Shown here: positions 33,237-42,330 of the stretch, piece by piece | Layout of the letters: the number at the start of each line of letters is the position of its first letter | Numbering within the stretch: position 1 is the stretch's first letter | Source: Clostridia bacterium | GTDB lineage: Bacteria > Bacillota > Clostridia > Christensenellales > Aristaeellaceae | NCBI GenBank assembly: GCA_017484085.1 | Contig: JAFUTW010000020.1 | Coordinates: forward strand, 1 to 64,000 | Direction of reading: 5' to 3' | DNA: 64,000 bases | Position numbers and translations under genes: made by a program | Notes under the pieces: model-generated | Databases searched by the model: none | Seen by the model: only the letters and a program-made list of their open reading frames with translations | Told to the model about the DNA's origin: nothing

Positions 33237-36200
33237 TTACGCATGCGTGTCCTCAAACAGCGAGCGGATCTCTTCTTCCGTCAGCTGCGTCGGGAACGCC
33301 TCTCCCGCCTCGATCATCTTTTCAAACAGCTCGCGCTTGCGCTCGCCCAGGCGGATGACCTGCTCCTCCACGCTGTCACGCGTCACCAGCCGCGTTACGG
33401 TCACGCTCTTCGTCTGGCCGATGCGGTGGACACGGTCTGTCGCCTGATCCTCCGCGGCGGGGTTCCACCACGGGTCATAATGGATCACCCAGTCCGCGCC
33501 GATGAGGTTGAGCCCTGCGCCGCCCGCCTTCAGCGATATGAGGAAGATCTGCCCCTCTCCGGCATTAAAGCGCTGCACCCTGTCCATGCGCTCCCGGGCC
33601 GGCGTTTCGCCGTCCAGATAGAAGTTTTCGATGCCCGTCGCCTCCAGCCTGCGCTCGATGATGCGCAGCATCCGCGTGAACTGCGAGAAGATGAGCGCGC
33701 GGTGTCCGCTCTCCAGCGCCCCGGGCAGGATATCCATCAACAGGTCCAGCTTGCCGCTGGAGCCCGCATACTCCGGCAGGATGAGCGAAGGATGGCCGCA
33801 GGCTTCCCGCAGCTCTGTCAGTGCGGCCAGCACGCGGAAGCGCCCGCCGCCGGAAAGCGTCCGTTCGTCCGGGCGCAGGCGCTGCAGCGCCGCGCGGTAG
33901 ACCCGCCGCTGTTCCGGCGTCATCTCCGCGGTCAGCACGCTTTCCGTCTTCTCCGGCAAATCGGAGAGGACGTCCTTTTTCAGCCTGCGCAGCAGGAAGG
34001 GCCGGATGCGCCGCCGCAGGCTTGCCGCGTCTCCGCCTTCCCCGTAGCGCTGCATGAAACGGGAAAAGCTGTCCAGATATCCGGGCAGCACTGCGTCGAA
34101 GATGGACCAAAGCTCCCCCGGGTGGTTCTCCATCGGCGTGCCCGTGAGGGCGAAGCGGGATACGGCCTTGAGCTCCCGCGCCGCGCCGGCACCCGCGCTC
34201 GCAGCATTCTTGATGTGCTGCGCCTCATCCAGGATGGCAAAGCGGAAGGAAACCCCGGAGAGCAGGGCACTGTCCCTGCGCAGCAGCGGATAGCTCGTGA
34301 GGTAGACATCCGTCTTCTCCGGATGCGCTTCCATTTCGAGGATCTTTCGCTCCCTTTGCGCGGGCCCGCCTTCGGCGACCGCTGTACTGAGTGAGGGCGC
34401 GAAATGCTCGATCTCCGTCTTCCAGTTGTAGAGCAGGGAGGTCGGCGCGATGATGACGGAAGGCCGCGTGCCTTCCTTTTCCTTTGCCCACTGCAGCAGC
34501 GCAATGACCTGCAGGGTCTTTCCCAGGCCCATGTCGTCCGCAAGGATGCCGCCCATCCCCAGGCGGTAGAGGCTCTGCAGCCACTCAAAGCCGCGCACCT
34601 GATAGGGCCGCAGCAGCTCTGCCAGCGCCTCGGGGCAGGGATCCGGTTGCTGCTGCCCCCGTCCGTAGCGCCGGCGCACTTCGGCATCCGCCTCGATCGG
34701 AAGATCCTTCTCCCCCAGGAGGTTCATCAGCCACAGCGCGCGGTACCCGGCGATTTCCGCAGGTCCCCTGCCCGTTTCCTCCGGGTTTTCCGGTATCTCT
34801 GCCGTTTCAGCGACCTCCTGCCAGTCCCCCAGCCCGGAGAGATCCAGGAAGGCGCCGTCCGGCAGCCTGTACCATGTCTTCTTCTCCCGCAGCGCGCGCA
34901 GGATGCCGTCCGTATCCTCAAAGGGCTGCCCGTCCAGCAGCAGCTCCAGCTGCATGGCGCCGCCGCGCACGCCGAGCCGCCCGGACAGCGACGCCCTGCG
35001 CGGGCGCATGTGACGGAACGCCTCCGACAGCCAGACCTCGCAGCATTCCTGCAGCTGCGCCAGCCCTTCGGTGAAAAAGCGCCAGATCCGGGCGTGTCCC
35101 TGCAGCGTTACCTGTCCGCCGTTCATGCGGAAACCGCAGGCAGCCAGCACATCCATGGCACGGCGCTCGCCGTCCGCGTCCCGCACCATCAGCAGCCCGT
35201 TTTCCGTCTCCTGCTCCTGTGGGCTGAAGGGATCGACGGCGACCTCGCCGTAATGGAAGACGAGCCGGCACACGACGGCTTCGCCCACGCGGTCCAGGTT
35301 GGCCCGCGCTTTGAGCGGCCGGTTGATCAGCCTGTCCTTGAGCCGCCCTTCGATCTCCACCTCGCCGGCGCTTCTCAGGCGCGGCAGCAGCTGGGACACC
35401 GCAAAGACGCTCTCCTCCGGGGCGAAGGTAAAGACCGTATTGCCGCCCTCCATCGAGCGCAGCGCAGCCCGCTGCGCGCGCTCCGTCCGCAGGATCTCCC
35501 CTCCGCTGTACACATAAAAGCCGTCCCTGTCGATAAAACGGAGCCCTGCCGGCGCTTCGGCGCGCACTTCGATCTCCCGCCCGCGCATGCCCATGCTGAA
35601 GGACAGGTTCACCTTTCCTTCCGAAATCCCGGGGAGGATCCACTCCTTTTCCCCGTCCGAAAGGCGGAACGGACGTTTTTCCAGCATCTGCAGCAGCCGG
35701 GGCAGCATGCGCTCCGGTACGGTGAGAAAGCGCGCGGCAGACCCGGTACGGACCAGAGTGCCGGCGGTTTCGGCCATCCTGCAGGCATCGCAGAGCAGCT
35801 GCAGCAGCGCGCGGTCTGCCTCGCTGTAGCTGTTCCATTCCGGCACCAGCGCGCTGCTCTTGCCGAAGGTGATTTCCTTCCTCTCCTCCAGCGCCTCAAA
35901 AAACTGCCAGAGGCTGCGCACCACATACAGCCTGTCCTGTCCTGTGCGCAAAGAGACTCGCACGGTCCTGCCGCCCGCCGCCTCCAGCTGCAGCCGCGGT
36001 TCCAGCTGCAGGGTCCTGCCCTCCGGCAGCAGATCGCTCATCTCCTGCCTAAGACGCGCCGCGGCTGCCAGCTTTCTCTGCCGCCTTGCGATTTCCAGCC
36101 GGCCGGAGGAAACCGCATCCAGCAGCGCTGCCGCGATATGGCGGCATACACCGGGCGTGCCACAGCCGCACCGGCCTGAAAGCGACTCGTCCGGGCGCAG

Positions 36201-36353
36201 GTAAACGACCCGCCTGTCCGCCTTGCCGACGGCATAAACGAGCTCGCCCGCCTCCATTCCAAGAGGGCGAACGGCGTTTTCCCGCAGCAGCGCCTGCGCC
36301 GCCGCGTACTCCTCTTCGCCTGCCATCCGCGAAATGCCTGCCCGTTCTTCCAT
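33237..36353 (-). CDS. SNF2-family helicase with N-terminal SWIM zinc finger
   Basis: A 1038-residue DEAD/H helicase of the bacterial SNF2/RapA-like group. An N-terminal SWIM finger has C62, C64, C70 and H72 (CGCGTPGVCRH). A central SNF2-associated region of about 500 residues precedes the ATPase: motif I GILADDMGLGKT near 600, motif II DEAQHIKN near 708, and the C-terminal helicase lobe with ALIFSQFTRM, FLISLKAGGAGLNL and DRVHRIGQTK. These proteins translocate on duplex DNA or RNA polymerase; the substrate is unknown. Similar stand-alone SWIM-SNF2 genes are widespread in Firmicutes, so this need not be a defence gene. It heads the operon with radC, ydcF and rsmG. Confidence 0.93.
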   Translation of the reverse strand: MEERAGISRMAGEEEYAAAQALLRENAVRPLGMEAGELVYAVGKADRRVVYLRPDESLSGRCGCGTPGVCRHIAAALLDAVSSGRLEIARRQRKLAAAARLRQEMSDLLPEGRTLQLEPRLQLEAAGGRTVRVSLRTGQDRLYVVRSLWQFFEALEERKEITFGKSSALVPEWNSYSEADRALLQLLCDACRMAETAGTLVRTGSAARFLTVPERMLPRLLQMLEKRPFRLSDGEKEWILPGISEGKVNLSFSMGMRGREIEVRAEAPAGLRFIDRDGFYVYSGGEILRTERAQRAALRSMEGGNTVFTFAPEESVFAVSQLLPRLRSAGEVEIEGRLKDRLINRPLKARANLDRVGEAVVCRLVFHYGEVAVDPFSPQEQETENGLLMVRDADGERRAMDVLAACGFRMNGGQVTLQGHARIWRFFTEGLAQLQECCEVWLSEAFRHMRPRRASLSGRLGVRGGAMQLELLLDGQPFEDTDGILRALREKKTWYRLPDGAFLDLSGLGDWQEVAETAEIPENPEETGRGPAEIAGYRALWLMNLLGEKDLPIEADAEVRRRYGRGQQQPDPCPEALAELLRPYQVRGFEWLQSLYRLGMGGILADDMGLGKTLQVIALLQWAKEKEGTRPSVIIAPTSLLYNWKTEIEHFAPSLSTAVAEGGPAQRERKILEMEAHPEKTDVYLTSYPLLRRDSALLSGVSFRFAILDEAQHIKNAASAGAGAARELKAVSRFALTGTPMENHPGELWSIFDAVLPGYLDSFSRFMQRYGEGGDAASLRRRIRPFLLRRLKKDVLSDLPEKTESVLTAEMTPEQRRVYRAALQRLRPDERTLSGGGRFRVLAALTELREACGHPSLILPEYAGSSGKLDLLMDILPGALESGHRALIFSQFTRMLRIIERRLEATGIENFYLDGETPARERMDRVQRFNAGEGQIFLISLKAGGAGLNLIGADWVIHYDPWWNPAAEDQATDRVHRIGQTKSVTVTRLVTRDSVEEQVIRLGERKRELFEKMIEAGEAFPTQLTEEEIRSLFEDTHA

Positions 36354-36463
36354 CGCTGTTCCCCTTATAACCGCTTTTCTTCAAAGATCATCAATCTATA
36401 TTAATTCACCGGACGGTTCCCGGATTCCTGCCTTTTCTCCTTTATTCCTCCGCAAAGAAACAA

Positions 36464-36494
36464 CTGCCTCTTACGCTTCCGTCAGGGGCAGTTG
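36464..36494 (-). terminator. Terminator of the SGNH-like gene
   Basis: On the minus strand CAACTGCCCC (36494-36485) pairs with GAGGCAGTTG (36480-36471), followed by TTTCTTT. Confidence 0.7.
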
Positions 36495-36558
36495 CTCCAC
36501 AACCTGTTGTGCAGAATCCTTCATTTGTCCACAAAATGGGGATAAGTCTGTCGATAAC

Positions 36559-37590
36559 TCACGGTTCATAGCGCGCGGCAAACGCCTCTGCCGCCTGCCG
36601 CAGCAGTTCGCTGCCGGCCTCCATCTCCTTTGCGGAGTTCACACGGTTCTCCCCGCGCGCCATCGCCGCCATCAGCGCGTCGCTGACCTGCGTACTGTGA
36701 TGGGAGTAGTCGAAATAGTTGTTAAGGTTTTCGATCCAGTCCAGCCGGCAGGAGAAGTCATAGATCTCCACATTGGGATAGGAAAGCAGGAGTTCGCACA
36801 CGAGCCGCCTGGAGCGGTACTGCTGCTCCGCAAGGCCGCCCCGGGTAACCTGATACCAGTAGGCTGCCGAATAGGGCGGCATGTAAATGCAGAACCGCGT
36901 TTCCGGATGCGCCTCAATGCATGGGATGAGATTCCTGCGGATGTTTTCGGTGGAACGCTCCAGCCGCGTGTCTGCCGGCTGCATCTCCTTCTGCTTCTGG
37001 AAGGTCACGGTATCAAGGACGCTTTTCTCCGAAAAGGTCACATCCACCCACTGGTACATCGCATCCCGTTTCCCCTCCAGGGAAAGGCCGCGGTTTTTCA
37101 GCAGGCGCGGGAGCTTGACCAGCAGCACATCGCGGTTGAGGAGATAATTGACGTCATCCGCTGCCGAATCGTTCCACAGGTATTCAACGATCTCCTCGTC
37201 ATCGTCCGGCGGGCCCATCAGGCTGTAGGCATCCACCGCGAGGATAGCCAGCGAAAGGGGGCGTTTTTCCAGGATGTGGGAAAGCTGCCAGCCCATCTGG
37301 GCCGTATGGCTGCCCCGCATCGGCAGCTTGACGGAGCGCACGCCGAAGGCCTCGTCCACCACGGAAGGGCGGCTCATCTCCACCATAGAGGTTCCGAGGA
37401 TTACCGCATCATAATCGTAATTCCGCGCGATGCCGGGGTTGTTGTAGCTCTCCTGATCGTAGAGCGGCAGGATGCCGGATTCCCGGTAGTGCTCAAAGGG
37501 GTCCAGAAGGAAGACCGCCAGGGCGCAGAGCAACAGCAGAAAAAAAGTAAGCGACAGCACAAGGGCATTCCAGCGCCGGGCCGTAACCAT
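36559..37590 (-). CDS. Membrane-anchored SGNH-hydrolase-like protein
   Basis: A 343-residue protein with one N-terminal membrane anchor (about 8-28) and an external domain. ILGTSMVEMSRPS (65-77) resembles block I of SGNH/DltD/AlgX-like proteins, with a Ser in place, and DYSHHSTQVSD near the C-terminus supplies the paired Asp and His. Such proteins often modify envelope glycans by adding or removing acetyl or alanyl groups, commonly beside an MBOAT gene; none is present here. The start at 37590 is preferred because GGGAGG lies 8 bp before it. Family assignment is tentative. Confidence 0.6.
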   Translation of the reverse strand: MVTARRWNALVLSLTFFLLLLCALAVFLLDPFEHYRESGILPLYDQESYNNPGIARNYDYDAVILGTSMVEMSRPSVVDEAFGVRSVKLPMRGSHTAQMGWQLSHILEKRPLSLAILAVDAYSLMGPPDDDEEIVEYLWNDSAADDVNYLLNRDVLLVKLPRLLKNRGLSLEGKRDAMYQWVDVTFSEKSVLDTVTFQKQKEMQPADTRLERSTENIRRNLIPCIEAHPETRFCIYMPPYSAAYWYQVTRGGLAEQQYRSRRLVCELLLSYPNVEIYDFSCRLDWIENLNNYFDYSHHSTQVSDALMAAMARGENRVNSAKEMEAGSELLRQAAEAFAARYEP

Positions 37591-37797
37591 GTGCATCGCC
37601 TCCCTCTTCTCTTTCCAACGGATTAAATCTTTCATGCCATTTTACCACAAAACCCTGCTGATAGAAACGCCCTGAGCGCACCCCTCTCCTCATCACGTTT
37701 GATCAGTATTCCCGATGTGTCTTACTCCAGTACTCAATTTTTCACCGCTAAAGCAACTTGTTCATCCAGTTCCTGAAACTCATCCCATATCCACTCC

Positions 37798-39051
37798 TCA
37801 ACTGCCTTCATTCTGCTCGGTTTCCTTTTCCTTTATCCATCTCTTTTCCAGCAGAAACCATCCTTTTCCTATCTTGGTAAAAGATGTAATCTGCGTTTGC
37901 CCTTTGTGCAAGCCATAGTGCTCTGCAAATTCTTCAATCCATTGATTACCAATTGCCATCTGCGAAGTATCGATGCTCTCTTCATTAACTTCTAACATTT
38001 CGTCAAAGCTGTAAAGTAGTGTCGGGCTTTTATTACCTTCAAAAAAGACGGTTAACCCGTTTTTTCCGCGAAGGTTGATATAGTCTACGCACGGGCTGAA
38101 TAAACTACGGTCAAACAACAGCAGTCTCATTCCAGAGTAATTAATCAAGACACCGTCTTCCTTAATCTGTTCGTTTTTCTCCTCCAGGCATTTTGCGTTT
38201 CTCTCGTAGTACTTTATTACATCTTCCCTGTCCGTGTGTTCAATGCTATAAACCGCAATACAGAGAATTGCTATGATGCATATAGTCAACACATAATTTT
38301 TCCGGTTTTTCTTCCGCAGAATTACAGAAAGAAGAAAAGCAAACAATAATTCAACAATACAGGTCGCAACGCCGTAAGGGACATTCCTAAGGCAAGCATA
38401 GCTGCCTAACTGAAGTGCCAGAAAAAGGGCGGCCAATAAGAAGCTCCCACTCAACTGCACAATTACACAGGCAGCGAATACCGGCACAAAGATGCTAATA
38501 CTCCATTCAGCATCAATTATAAAACCTGAAGCTACAGTCAGAACCGTCAGCAGCGTAAGATACACCGAACAAAAGACAGAGAGCGCAAAGGAACCGCTCT
38601 CTTTTTCTGCCCCATCAAATCGATATACTCTCAGGACCCAGTACAACGGCAAGAAGCCTATTAAAATGAAGGGGAACCCCATCAAGGAGCATCGCACAAA
38701 ATCAGTAGGCGGAATATATGCTCCACTCAACAGGCTCCCCGAACCAAACAGCCGACCCAACAAGAGGAACGTCACAAAATACACGATGGCGGCTGCAAAA
38801 CCGGAAACCAAATGATCAAATTGCAAGGTCTGCCTCACAAAATCCCTGATTCCGCTGATAATACCTTGCTTTTTCAGCCAGCGATAGGCGGCAATGGGCA
38901 GAACCATAAACGGTACAAGGCATCGCAATGTGTCTGCAATACTAACTTTGTGCAGGAAGCCCGATGCATTCAAAAGTTCTATCGCAATTCCATATACGAT
39001 GGCAATGAGGAACATCCTGCATAATAAAGGCCATGCTTTACTCTTACGCAT
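37798..39051 (-). CDS. Multi-pass membrane protein of unknown function (low-G+C patch)
   Basis: A 417-residue protein with eight to ten hydrophobic segments in residues 1-275 and an external or cytoplasmic C-terminal domain (about 280-417) rich in charged residues, ending KWRIKEKETEQNEGS-like. Stretches such as ATFLLLGRLFGSGSLLSG and the Tyr/Glu-rich YYERNAKCLEEKNEQ do not match a family I recognise. Base composition and codon use (many AAT, TTA and ATA codons) are clearly lower in G+C than flanking genes, suggesting recent acquisition. The start is uncertain because no strong ribosome binding site is visible. Confidence 0.6.
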   Translation of the reverse strand: MRKSKAWPLLCRMFLIAIVYGIAIELLNASGFLHKVSIADTLRCLVPFMVLPIAAYRWLKKQGIISGIRDFVRQTLQFDHLVSGFAAAIVYFVTFLLLGRLFGSGSLLSGAYIPPTDFVRCSLMGFPFILIGFLPLYWVLRVYRFDGAEKESGSFALSVFCSVYLTLLTVLTVASGFIIDAEWSISIFVPVFAACVIVQLSGSFLLAALFLALQLGSYACLRNVPYGVATCIVELLFAFLLSVILRKKNRKNYVLTICIIAILCIAVYSIEHTDREDVIKYYERNAKCLEEKNEQIKEDGVLINYSGMRLLLFDRSLFSPCVDYINLRGKNGLTVFFEGNKSPTLLYSFDEMLEVNEESIDTSQMAIGNQWIEEFAEHYGLHKGQTQITSFTKIGKGWFLLEKRWIKEKETEQNEGS

Positions 39052-39196
39052 TTATTCAGCCTACCTGTTCTTTGTATTCCACCTGTTTGTCCGGCGCTCA
39101 ACCGATTTTTATGGCTTTCTGCATTAATCAGTCGCTGTTCTCTGTTTTCATAGTAAAGAAGGCAACGCATTCTTTGTACACATTCTCGAGTATTGT

Positions 39197-39754
39197 TTAA
39201 CTATCTCCATCGTTTTGCTCACGACTTAGTGAAACGTCTATTTTGTTTAAGTTCATATATAATTGGTCGTTTCTGAGCCGGCCTATCTCATGCAGTTTCT
39301 TATCCAGTTTCCATGAGTTTTTCATCTCCGCCCAATAAACGGCTACACATTCGTTTCCAATATAAATCTCCCAGCGCGGGTCTCCAAGACTAATCGTCTT
39401 CCCTCCCGGTACAAACGCTCTGGCAATTCGGACATGTGTAATCTCAGAAAAATGATGAACTTCTTTCGCTTTTCTGTTTTCAATAACTTGAAAGCATTCA
39501 CCAGACACGATGATCTGATAGTCTGGGTTGCCTGGATGCAATAAGGCATAACAAAACATCAGAGCAAAAAACAGTAGTATATACCAGCACGAAAGCAAAG
39601 CCCCTTTATCCTCCAAATCTCCTAAGTTAAAATACAGAATCAAGATACATGCAGAAAGTATTGCCATAACCAAACCTATGCGACGCGCAAGGTCAGGATT
39701 CGGTTCTTTCCCAAAGTACACGGTATACGACTCGTTCTTCTTTTTGAAGGACAT
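39197..39754 (-). CDS. Small two-helix membrane protein of unknown function (low-G+C patch)
   Basis: A 185-residue protein. Residues about 22-40 and 48-70 are membrane helices; the rest forms a PH-like beta-rich domain with IIVSGECFQVIENRKAKEV, HFSEITHVRIAR and DPRWEIYIGNECVAVYWAEM, ending in helices. This arrangement resembles small bacterial PH/YcxB-type membrane proteins such as that at 11751-12248, but the similarity is only in layout. The ATG at 39754 follows GAAGGAG. Composition is low in G+C like its neighbour at 37798-39051. Function unknown. Confidence 0.6.
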   Translation of the reverse strand: MSFKKKNESYTVYFGKEPNPDLARRIGLVMAILSACILILYFNLGDLEDKGALLSCWYILLFFALMFCYALLHPGNPDYQIIVSGECFQVIENRKAKEVHHFSEITHVRIARAFVPGGKTISLGDPRWEIYIGNECVAVYWAEMKNSWKLDKKLHEIGRLRNDQLYMNLNKIDVSLSREQNDGDS

Positions 39755-40235
39755 ATTTCTCCTTCTTTCGTATTCGGAGTAGCCGTACCATAACTTAAGC
39801 TGGCTGCAATCACTCAAATTCTTCCTTATGCAAACGTATGCGCCATGGTTATTTATCCGCAATGATCCGTTTCTCTTCAAAACACTCGCCCAAACAACTC
39901 TGTTTTCTCATTTCATTAGTTCTCCCTGAAGCCCCTTATATTATATTCCTGCACTCACCATTTTGCCACCAGTTGCTGATTATGGTTTTTCTTCTCGGTA
40001 AATATGATTTTGTATTATAAAAAACACTTCGGTTCTTCCAAAGCGTCTTTGCTCCTCTACATAAAATACAATAATACAAATACAATCTAATATCGTCTGC
40101 TTTTCATACGGTCTGCATGCGAGCTATCCATCTCGGCAAAAGAAATTGACGGATTGCCCCATACTGAGTAAAATGATAAAAAACTCTCGGTTTTCATCCC
40201 CGACACCCGGTGAACCCCGATCTCCGGAGGAAATA
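39755..40235. other. A+T-rich intergenic stretch
   Basis: About 480 bp with no supported gene. The left 380 bp is A+T-rich, continues the composition of the two unknown membrane-protein genes, and holds only short frames without ribosome binding sites. The right end carries the promoter of the glycosyltransferase gene. I see no repeat boundary, tRNA or integrase remnant that would define an island end. Confidence 0.6.
40146..40174 (+). promoter_or_regulatory. Promoter of the GT2 fusion gene
   Basis: TTGACG (40146-40151), 17 bp, TAAAAT (40169-40174). Confidence 0.7.
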
Positions 40236-42242
40236 ATGGCAGTCATCCCGTTCATCCTGACAGCTTTGCTGAGCGCTGTCTTCTTCTTTTTTGTCTTTTA
40301 TTGCATCTGGTATGGCCGTGCACCCATCCCGCGCTCTCCGGAGGCTACGGCCGTCCGGCGCTTTGCCATACTGATCCCCGCCCGGAATGAAGAAGCCGTC
40401 ATCGGCAACCTCATAGACAGTCTGAACCGGCAGGATTATCCGCGCGAAGCATACAGGATTTACGCCGTCGTAAACAACTCGACGGATTGCACGGCTGAAA
40501 CCGCCCGTCAGGCCGGGGCCGAAGTCCTCACCATTGAGCGGCCTGTCAGCGGCAAAGGCGACGTGCTGCGCCTGGCCTTTGACGCACTGAGATCTAAAGA
40601 GGATACGGATGCTTATATCATCTTTGACGCGGACAACGTCGTCGACAGCGGTTTCCTTCGGGAGATGAACCGCCAGTACGAAACCGGCGCGCCCATCATC
40701 CAAGGGCGGCGTATGGGCAAAAACGCTCACGACTCCCTCATTTCCGGTTTCTATGAGCTCTTTTATCTCATCCAAAACATCTGCTATAACCATGCGCAGT
40801 GCGTCTCAGGGAACAGCTGCTCCCTGAACGGCACCGGATGGATGATCCGCCGTGACTGGCTGGAGAGAAACGGTTTCGAGACCGCCACCCTGACGGAGGA
40901 TCTGGAACTTACCGCCCGGGTCATCGCAAGGGGTGAACGCGTACTGTATGCGCATGACGCCGTTACTTACGATGAGTATCCCACAACGCTGAGGATGTCC
41001 GTGCGCCAGCTGTCCAGATGGTGTTTCGGCCAGAAGCAGTGCATGTGCGCTTACACCGGACATCTTCTCGGCTGCTTTTGGGGCCGCCATTCCCTTTCCG
41101 GCCTCAATCTGGGGATCGTGTTCACAGCCCCTGTCCTGCTTCCTGTGTACCTTGTGCTGCTCTGTCTCAGCTTCATGCTGCTGCTGCGCCGGCATATGAT
41201 CCCGCCTGCAGCCGTCCCGGCTGTGCTTCTCTTTGCCCTCTTCATCTACGGGCTGGTGATCGCCATCGTCATCAAAGCGTGCAGGCAGCGCGGGGAGGCG
41301 TTTACCGTCTCTCTTCCCTGCATCCTTCTCTTTCCGTTTTTCATGCTCGCCTGGATACCGGTATCCGTCGTCAGCCTTTTCCGCACGCGCTGCGAATGGA
41401 TGCCTATTGCCCATAACCGGTCTGTCACGATCGAGCAGCGGCAGACGCAGGCAGAAACGAAAACGAAGGGGACCGGCGGCTTTCTCTCCGTGTGCGGAGA
41501 CTGCACGCCTTCCGGCATGCATGGCTTCGGCCATTATCTGCTGCTGACCTCGACGCTGATCGCCGTCGTCATCGCGCTCAACCATACGCTGGTCCTCTCC
41601 TTTTTCCGCATCCGCAGGCTCATCCGCCATACCGCGGTCTTTCTCTGGGTGCTGGAGCTGCTCAAGATCCTGTTCAAGTTAAAAAAAGAAAAGAGCCGGG
41701 ATCCCGGTACCTGGGTGCCGCTCTACTTCTGCTCCATAGCGCTCTACGCCCTGCTGCTCAGCGGTTTCGGCAGCGGCATCTGTCAGCGCATCGGCGACGT
41801 CTTTCTCGCTACGGGCGGCTTGTGCGCCGGCGTCTGTTTCCTGGCATATCCGTCCTCCTCGCTGCTTCTTTACCCTTGGTGGCATTTCTGCTCCCTGCAC
41901 AGCTTCCTCTATCACGGTACGATGATCTGGATCGGCGTACTGGTCAGCCGCAGCGGTTTGTTCCGGCTGCAGCTGTCTGATTTTCCGCTCTACGCCGGAT
42001 TTGTGCTGTTCTTCTGCCTGCTGGCGCTTTGGGTCAACCGCAGGTACGGCAGCAACCTCATGTTCATCTCCAGGCCTTTTGAAGGGACCTTCCTGACCCG
42101 CGCTCATGGTCTTCTCCGGGGTGCTTATACCCTGATCGTTCTTCTGGTTCAGATGGTCGTTCCCTTCCTTTCGATCACCATCATCCGGGAAATCACCCCC
42201 CTGCTGCAGCGGCCGGGATGGTATCCGCCCATCAGCATCTGA
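40236..42242 (+). CDS. Family 2 glycosyltransferase fused to a YwaF/TMEM164-like membrane domain
   Basis: A 668-residue membrane protein. After a membrane helix (3-25), residues about 45-290 form a GT2 domain: ILIPARNEEAVIGNLIDSL, the metal motif DADN, TEDLELTAR and the processive-type QLSRWCFGQ. Several membrane helices follow (about 290-390). After a linker near 400, a second polytopic region (about 415-668) contains PLYFCSIALYALLL and WWHFCSLHSFLYHG, resembling the YwaF (TIGR02206)/TMEM164 family. The combination suggests synthesis of an envelope glycan or glycolipid with a second membrane-embedded activity, which is an inference. The ATG at 40236 follows CCGGAGGAAAT. Confidence 0.8.
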   Translation: MAVIPFILTALLSAVFFFFVFYCIWYGRAPIPRSPEATAVRRFAILIPARNEEAVIGNLIDSLNRQDYPREAYRIYAVVNNSTDCTAETARQAGAEVLTIERPVSGKGDVLRLAFDALRSKEDTDAYIIFDADNVVDSGFLREMNRQYETGAPIIQGRRMGKNAHDSLISGFYELFYLIQNICYNHAQCVSGNSCSLNGTGWMIRRDWLERNGFETATLTEDLELTARVIARGERVLYAHDAVTYDEYPTTLRMSVRQLSRWCFGQKQCMCAYTGHLLGCFWGRHSLSGLNLGIVFTAPVLLPVYLVLLCLSFMLLLRRHMIPPAAVPAVLLFALFIYGLVIAIVIKACRQRGEAFTVSLPCILLFPFFMLAWIPVSVVSLFRTRCEWMPIAHNRSVTIEQRQTQAETKTKGTGGFLSVCGDCTPSGMHGFGHYLLLTSTLIAVVIALNHTLVLSFFRIRRLIRHTAVFLWVLELLKILFKLKKEKSRDPGTWVPLYFCSIALYALLLSGFGSGICQRIGDVFLATGGLCAGVCFLAYPSSSLLLYPWWHFCSLHSFLYHGTMIWIGVLVSRSGLFRLQLSDFPLYAGFVLFFCLLALWVNRRYGSNLMFISRPFEGTFLTRAHGLLRGAYTLIVLLVQMVVPFLSITIIREITPLLQRPGWYPPISI

Positions 42243-42251
42243 TTTCCATGA

Positions 42252-42281
42252 TTGTCAATTTCCGCCTTATAAGGGTATAAT
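42252..42281 (+). promoter_or_regulatory. Promoter of deoD
   Basis: TTGTCA (42252-42257), 18 bp, TATAAT (42276-42281). Confidence 0.75.
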
Positions 42282-42330
42282 AGCAGACAGAAATAAACTG
42301 TTCATCAAAGCCCATAAAGGAGGTCTCAAT

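Noticed and set aside
34404-36179. A 591-codon plus-strand frame inside the SNF2 gene
   Set aside because: Shadow frame with no start signals; the minus frame holds all helicase motifs.
36520-36560. Origin-like DnaA boxes after the SNF2 operon start
   Set aside because: TTGTCCACA and GGGGATAAG are single imperfect matches without clustering; dnaN and the perfect boxes lie at 56.9-59.3 kb.
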